The notes beneath the pieces are model-generated. The model had not been told where the DNA came from and did no database searches. It worked only from the letters and a program-made list of their open reading frames with translations. The position numbers and the translations under genes were made by a program. This document shows positions 55,701 to 64,000 of a stretch of DNA of 64,000 bases, piece by piece. Source of the DNA: Pempheris klunzingeri (taxonomy: Eukaryota > Chordata > Actinopteri > Acropomatiformes > Pempheridae); contig NC_092019.1 in NCBI RefSeq assembly GCF_042242105.1, positions 16,537,328-16,601,327 of the forward strand, in the 5' to 3' direction. Position 1 is the stretch's first letter, and every line of letters begins with the position of its first letter.

Positions 55701-58281
55701 ATTTTTTTGTACCAAATACACTGACAAAGGCAGTAGATTTATGTTTCAGCCTGTGAATTTTCACCTCTTTCAAATCAGCCATCTTGTCCTGCTATTGTTC
55801 ACTGTATCATTTGGTGTATGTTATGGAAAGCTTTGAGACATCAGCGATGCTCCTATTTTGTCTGACTTGTCACACAAATATAATTTTTGGTCACTGCTGG
55901 TGTTACAGTGGGTCGTGGGCTGTAATTAAATCTCATGTTATTTGCCAGCTTTGTGACAGCACATTGTTAGACAAAAGAAATCGGATCAGTTCCAAGCCTC
56001 CTCCTCCTGAAGCACCTTTGTTAAACTGTTGGATATTTACATGCTTAAAACTAAAGAAAAGCTTCATGAAATTACAGTGTGCTGTGGCACTTCAGTTGCT
56101 CAGATTTTGACCCATAAACTTATCTGTGGTTGCTATTCAAAGGAGTACGCCACTGATTTAGCATCGCACTCATATAACAATGTCAGACTCATGATTACAG
56201 TTTGAAAAAAGGATCAAAATTGAAGTAGCATAAGAAGAGATCATGTCTTTTTTCATCCTACGCATTGTTCCTCATCAGAAGCATTACATTACCAACAATC
56301 CAGCTAGATCTGCGACAGTTCAGACAGATTCACACGTGTTATGCTGGTAGTGACAAGTGTAGCCTCGAGTCGCTATATTTTAAAGAACTTTTTTCACATT
56401 TGCAGTAGTAGTGGTAGTAAACAGACCTTGACATGTGAAATAGGCGTAGTTCCCCTTTAACTGCCTTTCATTTCCCTTCTTAAGACATTGTCATCAGTCT
56501 TCTGTTGGTGCTTCTTCTGCTGCAGGGCATATCTCGTGTGAAGAGCAGCAGTGATGTGGTGGGGGCGGTGATGAAGGAGCTGAGGCTGCAAAGCGGCCAG
56601 CCAGAGTCAGACTTCCGCCTGGCCGTGGCTGTGGATGGCGTCAACAGCCTGTGGGGAAAATCCACCATCAGGAAGGAGGATAAGAGCACTGTGAGGAAGC
56701 ACACTCAAAATCCTGTCACGCATCGTGCTTGTTGTCGTGCTTTTTTCCCACAGGTAGGAAGTCTTATGTGTCTCTCTTCCTTGACGTCCATCAGGTGGAT
56801 CCAGAGGAGCTCACTTTGGTTTATAACCTGAAGAAGCTGATGAAGAACGACTGGGTGAGAAGAACACACTGAAGGCGATGACCACAGTTGCATGAGAATA
56901 TTATACAGCAGATTTTTTTTCTCCCACTAACATTCACTGTATTTGTCTCAGACCGGAGGCGCCATTATCACCACTTTGTCTCAGACGGGGTCTCTCTACA
57001 CTTCAAAATCTGCCTACTTGCCTCAAGAGCTGCTGGGAGAGGTCAGGGCTCATTTTATTGTACTTTTTAATCTCTAGTGCTTGCCCTCAAGCTCTGACAG
57101 CACATTAGTCTTCCCTTCTCTTTTCTAACTTCGGTCATTAGTCAAGAAATTGCAAACCAGACCTCAAGACTTCATTACTCTACTTGTCAGGACAGTTGGG
57201 CGGAAGTTGTTTTCTGTTTTCCAGACTGTGAGCAACAAAACAGCCCATATATCCAGTGGTGCTGCCAGTGTTCAGATTACTTGCTTTCCTTCTGTATTAA
57301 CTAGACTGTTTAACACACAAGCAAAGCGTTCACTGATCAGTAACGCAATCATCATCGAATCCTTAGATCTGTCAGTACTGTCGCCATCCGGTCTACGTCG
57401 TTCATTTAGTTTCATGGCTGAAGCTATACCTGTTTCCAGTGTTATACTGTGGCTGTGTTGTTGCAGGGGCTTGTAATGTTATTTATTATGGTCATATTTA
57501 TCTGATGTCTGCATGTCATAAGATCCATTTCCTAATGGACCAATAAATCCATCATGACCACTTCCATCCATGAACTGAAATATAAAAGTCAAAGTAGGGT
57601 CATATAGCATTCTTCTCTCGCCAAATAGAAAAATGTTGATGTTATAATTGTAAAATATTAATCAGTTAGACTTCTGTTCTTGACCGCTGATCATGCAGAC
57701 TTCAGCTTGTCTTTTTTTAATAGGTTCGTTGCAATGTATGTTTATATATAAATTACCAAGAAATATGCACTATTATGCAGGATATTCCTCTTTCTGCATT
57801 TAAATGATACAAATATTAATATCTATTTGTTTGAATATTGTCACAGGTGCGAGTTCCAAATTTGTTCCATCTAAATGGAGTTAATCATATTTATGGTATT
57901 TTTCTTTTTGAAAGCACTATTTAAAACCATACTTGACGTGCAGTATGCTGGCTTCCTGTTCCGTTTGTGTTTTGCTCGTCAGGAGGGGTTTGACCGCATG
58001 GACCCGCTCATCCCAGTGTCGGTGCCCAACTACAGCGAGAAGGAGTTCGAGAGCTGTTTCCTTTACTACGTGGACCGCCACTGGCTGCAACATCCACAGA
58101 GTAAGTGGTGATACTGTGGATGCTTTGCTCTATAAAAAAAAAAAGACATTTAAGTGACGCTGTTCTATTAACTTTGAGTTGTTTTTCTTCATCAGGTCAA
58201 ACAGAGGAAGGAAAGAAAGAACTCATCTTTTTGAGCAACAGAAATCCATCAACGTTGGAGAGAATTTGTGCCTTCCTATGA
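52707..58281 (+). CDS. dap3: DAP3, mitochondrial small ribosomal subunit protein mS29
   Basis: Twelve coding exons: 52707-52745, 53811-53924, 54023-54124, 54255-54363, 54468-54560, 54657-54787, 55355-55435, 56526-56690, 56795-56854, 56952-57041, 57983-58100, 58196-58281. Length is 395 residues (human 398). DAP3 is a P-loop GTP-binding protein of the mitochondrial 28S ribosomal subunit, also linked to apoptosis. The Walker A motif GLKGSGKT (residues 123-130) and Walker B-type strand LAVAVDGVN (Asp near 260) are intact. [29 protein letters not shown] and the C-terminal KKELIFLSN match the human protein. The N-terminus [13 protein letters not shown] is basic and amphipathic, as for mitochondrial import. 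The gene looks fully functional. Confidence 0.97.
52809..52839. repeat. (CATAA)n short tandem repeat, dap3 intron
   Basis: About six pentamers just after the first coding exon of dap3. Confidence 0.9.
55590..55635 (+). mobile_element. Decayed fish retroelement 3' tail
   Basis: The sequence around 55600-55625 (TTTCCCCACGGGGGTCATTAA followed by AGTTT) is a typical 3' tail of teleost LINE/SINE copies. It lies in dap3 intron 8 (55436-56525), which is otherwise without recognisable features. Confidence 0.4.
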
Positions 58282-58408
58282 AGACTTAAAACACACTTAA
58301 ATATCACACACACAAATATCAATGTCCTAGGAATACATAAACATACAGGCGTCTATCTCTGTGATGCGTGTCCCTCTGTAAATTATGATGCTTGTATGTT
58401 ACTTTGAT

Positions 58409-58414
58409 AATAAA
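58409..58414 (+). terminator. Polyadenylation signal AATAAA, dap3
   Basis: Canonical hexamer 128 bp past the dap3 stop, followed by a T-rich stretch. Confidence 0.75.
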
Positions 58415-58894
58415 ATACTGAATTAAGTACTTGTTTTACTTTTTCGAGAAAAGGTTGCATATTTATTGTACATCAGCCCAAATTCACAGAAAATAACTCT
58501 TTTTTTTTTTTTTTTTTCTGAAACTCAACACGTAGTCTTTAATTGCAGGAAGATCACACTCATTAGTATTCAGATGTAAACCTTGAAACAGATTCACATT
58601 ATTCACTAAAGTGCATTCATTGTGAAGAAAACAGTATTATCTTATCTACAATTTAATGATGTGCAATTAGAAAATGGGTGCAGGATGATTGTTCACAGAC
58701 AATTGATAACAAAACTAAAAGATATTCCAAAGCTGTAGTTTTTTAAACAGTTTTCAATTATGTTAAAAGCATTGTTAAAAAAAAAAAAAGCATGTTAAAA
58801 TAAATTTTGAATGAGATCAGAGTAATCAAGTTAACTTCCTGTACTCTGTGTCCCAGTTCATGCTGCAGCGCCACCTGGCTGCTGATTTGTGCAG

Positions 58895-58930
58895 ATTGTT
58901 CACGTGACACTCCACAAAGTCACATGACTG
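58895..58930 (+). promoter_or_regulatory. CLEAR-type E-box pair in the gba promoter
   Basis: TCACGTGAC (58900-58908) matches nine of ten bases of the lysosomal CLEAR consensus GTCACGTGAC bound by TFEB/TFE3/MITF. A variant GTCACATGAC follows at 58919-58928. They sit 340-360 bp before the gba start codon, and human GBA1 is a known CLEAR-network gene. Confidence 0.65.
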
Positions 58931-59259
58931 GCTAAAAGTACCATTTGATCGCCAGAAGGCACAAGGTGACAGGGAAGTGCTGGTGTAATGGCAGACTGGA
59001 GACAGTTGAGGTGACGATCGTGTGTAAATATTTAGATTATTTTGCAGGAGATGCCAGAGTCTCCATCAGGAGCCTCTATGGTGAGATAATCTCCTCTGAA
59101 GTGCCCCGAATGACACGACAATGAAATGCGTGTGTGTCAGCTAAATGAAAGGAGCAGTTTACTTGTGTTTTACTGTTTACTGCAGTACCGCCTGATGCTG
59201 ATTTGAAACGTGTTGTATCCATCTCCGTAGCCTCATGTGGATATCTGTTTCTAGATAAA

Positions 59260-62200
59260 ATGGCGTTGTCCTTGCCATCATTTGTGCTTTTGGGTCTTGT
59301 TTTGCTCTCAGCAGAAGTGACCCTCTCTACAGGTAACACTAAACACCACACAACAGCTGCTTTTGCTTGCATTGTCCCAGTGCTTGCATGTAAAGTTGAT
59401 CACAAAACCTCACACATGAAAAATAAATCATGTTTCTGTGACTTCCTCTCCTTCCAGGAAGTAGTGAGTGTATTGCCAGAAATTTTGGCCATGACTCGGT
59501 GGTGTGTGTGTGTAACTCAACCTACTGTGATAGTGTTGGTTCAGCCACCTTGCCTCCTCTGGGCCAGTACTCCTCCTACCTGACCACCATGGCCGGCAGC
59601 AGGCTAAAAGCAGGCCAGGGTCAGCTCCAGGTGAACAGCACCTGGGCAGGTGAGTGACCCGGCCTTTTCCTGGGACGTGTGTGATGCTGAAGCAGGCCCA
59701 TGGTATCTCTTTTGTTGTATGCTTTTGTTTGTGCGTCTCTTTCAGGCCTCAGGTTGACTGTCGTCCCCTACCAGAAGTACCAGAAGATCAGGGGATTCGG
59801 TGGAGCCATGACGGACGCGGCAGCCATTAACATCCTGTCTCTGTCTGCTGGAGCACAGGACCAGCTGCTGCGCCAGTACTTTTCCCCTGAAGGTACAGAG
59901 TAAAAAGCTGGTAGCCACTATCAAAAAGAAGAAGTAAATGTTCTGTGCAATAGCTGAGTAATTAGATCAGAAAAGGAATATCCAGGAATAAGATGCACAG
60001 TCAGTATTCTTGTTTGTCTAATTTTAATGTAAAAAAAACATAGTAACCAGTGTTTCTCGCATAGCAACGGTTGTTCTGCTTCAACGTAATGAAAAATTCA
60101 TTTCACACGTTCTCTTAGAGGTGTCTATATGTGCAGGTTAGTTTGTTTCCTACATTAACAGGATGGAGGATCATCAGTAGCAGCAACATCTCATACCAGC
60201 AGTACATGTATGCGTGTAAAGGAATTAATTCAGTATGTAGATGTGGGATGGCTAATGTGTGCAGAATCACTTAGAAAATATTGAAACTGTTGTTCAAAGG
60301 AATTAACTATATTCCACTATTAGATGACACCAAACGCTTTACATGTGTGTAAGGGTAACACTTTACTGTGACTCCCCCTATTGGCACATGTACCATCTAA
60401 ACAAATAGGTTTTTAACACAGAATATTGTAGTTCTAACCAGAAATAAAGGCATTTTAAGTGTTTATGAATGTACAGTGTTTTGCTAGTACAACTACTATT
60501 ATATTTTCACTAATACTCTTTTATTCACCAGTATCCACTCTTGGACGCCCTCAAGAGGAATAATTATTGTTTGCATTGCAAAAAAGAAACATTGTACAGA
60601 AATAAAAAGACATAGAAAGTATTATCACTCCCTAATATCTTACTTCATATGAATAATCCAAATTATTAATGTAGTCATTTTATGTGGAGGTTTCCAACGT
60701 ATATAATCAAAATATTTTCCTCTATAAGTTGTATAAATGATAATAGTGAATTATGACCCATGCTGAATGTCTGGCAGGGATCGGCTACAGCGTGGTGCGC
60801 GTGCCCGTGGCCAGCTGTGACTTCTCCACCCGTCTGTACACATATGCTGACACACCTGGAGACTACAGCCTGGACAATTTCACACTGGCCCCTGAAGACG
60901 TCAACATGAAGGTGTCTCTCCTCTCCTACGCTCACACATGCATATGTCCATCGCTCTGTCATCCTGATCTCTCCTCCTCCTCCTCTTCCTCTCAGATCCC
61001 TCTCCTGCAGCGAGCTCAGGCCTTGTCTCCTCACCCTCTGTCTCTGCTGGCCAGTGCCTGGAGCGCCCCTGCCTGGATGAAAACTAATGGTGCACTCATA
61101 GGAAAGGGCTCCCTGAAGGGCCAGCCTGGGGGCAAGGAGTATAAAACCTGGGCTCAGTACTACATCAGGTGACATGTGGGGCTCAACCTTAATGTGACGT
61201 CACATGTTTTATACAAAGGAAAACTTATTCTGCTGGTCACTTTTTCCTTTCCTCTCAGGTTCCTTGAGGAATATGCTAAATATAACTTGACTTTCTGGGC
61301 ATTGACCACAGGGAATGAGCCCTCTGCAGGACAGATGACAAACTACAGGTCTCTCATTTTATTACACAGAATTAACCGTCTTCATGGCTCCTAAATTTCA
61401 CAACAGACTGAGAAACATCTTTGTCTCGCTGCAGTTTTCAGGCTCTGGGCTTCACTCCTGAGGAGCAGAGGGACTGGGTAGCTCTGGACCTCGGCCCTGC
61501 CCTGCACGCTTCATCATTCCCACACACACACATCCTCATAATGGATGACAACCGCCTGCTGCTGCCTTACTGGGCTAAAGTGGTGAGTCCAAGGGCAGAG
61601 AGATAGTGGGAAAGGTCATGGTGAGGTTTGTTATCCCTGAAGCTGCACTGGTGTAGAAAAGAAATCAGGAATTAATCAGCATAAGAGACGACAATAGATT
61701 CATTGATTAATAATGTACAATACAGATTAAAATCAAGTCAAGAAAGATATGACATGATAAAAATGTTTAGATGAATGTTGATATAGGTGTAGTTTGCTAC
61801 CATACGCTGGTGAAACAGCTGCAGGAATAAAACAGCCTCTTAGATCTTCCATCTTTGGGCTCCAAGTTGCTCTCTGGAGGAAAGAGTCTGAAACTACCAA
61901 TTTATCAGGAATAAACCAGCTTGTCTTGTGTAGTAGATGAGATAGCTTTTTTTGTTTGTCATAGAGAGGCCGCAAGAATCCACGACAAGATTTAATAAGA
62001 AAAAAACAGATTTCTGCAGGGTTAGCCAAGTTAAATTGAAGACTTTTTTTGACCCTTTAATATGACCTAGAACACAATTTAATATCTGTTTCACGGTCGT
62101 ACCAGCTAAAGCATAAAAACGTGATGGAAAACTAGGAGGTATGATACGGCCTAGAAATATTTGTTATTCTTTGATATTTTTTTCAGTTCTTCCCACCAGT

Positions 62201-63780
62201 ATGTGACAAAAATTCCAAATGATATAATCAATTATATTAATGAAACCTGGACTCAGATGAGCTGCATCCAGCTCACACAATCCACTTTTAGTTTATAGGA
62301 GTATAACCTCTCCTGACAACCCACAAAGAACTTGGCTAACACTACTGTCTACAGCAGGCAAGAGGAAATATTTATGACCACTGTAAATTAAATCAATGGC
62401 TTTTTAATACCTTCTAAAGAACTTTTTTGACAAAATTCAGTGCTTTTTAAGGCTTTTCATTACCCGTAGATACCCTGAAAAAAGGACATTGGTGCTCTTT
62501 TTGGCTTGTACTTTACTTGGAAACTCAGTTTTGTCTTCCGTGTCCCTCCAGGTCCTAAGTGATATTCATGCAGGAAGGTACATTCACGGTGTGGCTGTTC
62601 ACTGGTACTTGGACAGCCTGGTCCCAGCTGAAATTAGCCTGGGAGTCACCCATGATCTCTACCCAGAGTATTACCTGTTTGGCACAGAGGCCTGCTCTGG
62701 CTGGAACTCACTAGACAGAGGGGTGAAGCTGGGAAGCTGGAGCAGGGCTGAACAGTACGCGCATGACATTATAGAGGTAAGATCATCTTAGCTCATACGT
62801 GAGACTTGTTCAGTCAGATCCACCGTAACAGATGTGAGATTTGACAAGCTATGAGCTGTTGTTGAAAGGTGAATCTTCCCCCCTTTGATGCTGCAGTGCA
62901 GGTTTACAAGTTGCACTCGGCTGCACACTCTGTTCAGAAACTGCCTGCAGGCTATCAAAGCAAGCTAGAACTGGTGTTCTGTTTCTTCTTTCTTCATTTG
63001 CTCACAAAGGAAATTGGACTCCCTCCATTCTATCCATTTTGCATGGGTGCTTTCAGACTGTAGATATCTTGAGAATCTGGAGGGATTTGTTTATGTAGAT
63101 GTGTTGCACTTGTGATGTTTAAACAAAACACCAGACACAGACCAATTGATTCATTTAGACAAAACACAGACTGGATACTAAACTGTGGGTGTTTTCTCCA
63201 TGGCAGGACTTAAATCATTACGTGGTGGGTTGGACTGACTGGAACCTGGCATTGGACCAGACTGGTGGGCCAAACTGGGATAAAAACTTTGTAGACAGCC
63301 CTGTTATTGTGGATGCACAGCGAGACGTCTTCTACAAGCAGCCATCCTTCTACGGCATGGCCCACTTCAGGTAGCAAACTGGGCCGCACATGAGCTTTGT
63401 TTGTACTTAATGCCATTTTTCACCTGTTCCACTATGAGGAGGAAGCTGTATCATGAATCCACACAACTCACCTTTGTACACAGTAAGTTCCTGTGGGAGG
63501 GGTCTCAGAGAGTGGGCGTGTCCGCCAGTCAGGAAACCCACCTGGAATACTCTGCCTTCATCAGACCAGATGGCTCAGTAGTGCTCATCATACTCAACAG
63601 GTACATGAAATGTGGGTTTAATGAGCAAACGCCAGGAAATTAATTCTACTGAACGGTGTGCTTGTGTTTTGTAGGTCATCCTCAGTGATCCAGTTTGAAG
63701 TCTGGAATCCCGCTGTGGGCTACATCCCCTCCACTGCGCCGGCTCATTCATTGCTCACACTGGCCTGGAACACACACTGA
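59260..63780 (+). CDS. gba: Lysosomal acid beta-glucosidase (glucocerebrosidase)
   Basis: Eleven coding exons: 59260-59332, 59458-59649, 59746-59892, 60778-60911, 60996-61168, 61259-61348, 61435-61582, 62552-62776, 63207-63370, 63484-63600, 63675-63780. Length is 522 residues (human 536). The enzyme (GH30 family) hydrolyses glucosylceramide in lysosomes, assisted by saposin C. The N-terminus [18 protein letters not shown] is a signal peptide. The acid/base Glu260 is in NEPSAG and the nucleophile Glu365 in FGTEACSG; their spacing of 105 residues equals the human enzyme (E235/E340 mature). N-glycosylation sequons include NSTY (counterpart of the essential human N19), NSTW and [32 protein letters not shown] and [11 protein letters not shown] are conserved. 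An in-frame ATG slightly upstream is less likely as the start because it would bury the signal peptide. Confidence 0.97.
59893..60777 (+). other. gba intron 3
   Basis: 885 bp, AT-rich. The segment from about 60350 (GGGTAACACTTTACTGTGAC) resembles termini of teleost non-autonomous DNA elements, but no matching far end was found. No coding content. Confidence 0.35.
61583..62551 (+). other. gba intron 7
   Basis: 969 bp without recognisable exons. Minus-strand frames in this stretch lack any known domain. Confidence 0.4.
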
Positions 63781-64000
63781 TCATTAATACAAGTTCACAT
63801 ACATTTGTTTCAACTGAACCACATTACAAACATTTCTATGCACATTTTAACACTCCACAAAAAAGTAAGCCTCTCATATTGAAACTTTCTCATTACCAAA
63901 GCAGTTATTTCTCACACGCACATTTTTCTATTAACTGGAGGGAGATTATTTTTATCTGCCGTGCTTTTCTGCACAGCTACGGTGATTTCAACGGTCACTT

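Noticed and set aside
60340-60560. Possible hAT-like terminus (GGGTAACACTTTA) in gba intron 3
   Set aside because: No matching inverted end or target duplication could be found, so it is not called as an element.

Overview
This is nuclear DNA of a bony fish, most likely a spiny-rayed (percomorph) teleost. The evidence is vertebrate genes with short GT-AG introns, abundant CA/GT microsatellites, and a gene set matching the human 1q21-q22 neighbourhood. I recognised genes by comparing translated exons with remembered human proteins; no database was searched. Exon borders come from splice consensus plus reading phase, and every joined coding sequence of a complete gene closes to a whole number of codons.

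Layout. (1) 142-1058, plus: last four coding exons of rab13 (5' part outside the window), 3' UTR to about 2350. (2) 4356-10654, plus: entrep3/fam189b, 14 coding exons, a four-pass membrane protein with PPxY motifs. (3) 13088-16443, plus: fdps, farnesyl diphosphate synthase, with two possible N-termini (cytosolic and mitochondrial). (4) 19773-31155, plus: rusc1, with one giant first coding exon, then RUN and SH3 domains; its 5' leader holds a spliced upstream ORF. (5) 36726-46780, minus: an ASH1L-like gene, tail to tail with rusc1. (6) 52707-58281, plus: dap3, mitochondrial ribosomal GTPase mS29. (7) 59260-63780, plus: gba, lysosomal glucocerebrosidase, complete.

The most unusual object is the ASH1L-like gene. 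Its N-terminal AT-hook half and the segment just before the AWS domain are clearly ASH1L, including the FQLP sequence that matches the MRG15-docking FxLP motif. The reading frame then passes through two small exons straight into the post-SET linker and ends before the bromodomain. The AWS-SET-postSET, bromodomain, PHD and BAH exons are absent from the locus, and the introns at the SET position are only about 90 bp. The 12-exon model closes exactly at 2,000 codons including the stop. It looks like a lineage-specific copy of ASH1L that lost catalysis and histone reading but kept DNA and MRG15 binding surfaces.

The genes do not form an operon; this is conserved synteny. fdps, dap3 and gba are housekeeping genes with recognisable promoter motifs (CCAAT/SRE-like, ETS/YY1, and a CLEAR E-box respectively). 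Non-coding stretches hold UTRs, microsatellites, one clear 501-bp inverted-repeat transposon (MITE) near 33 kb, and decayed retroelement tails. No tRNA, rRNA or CRISPR array was seen.
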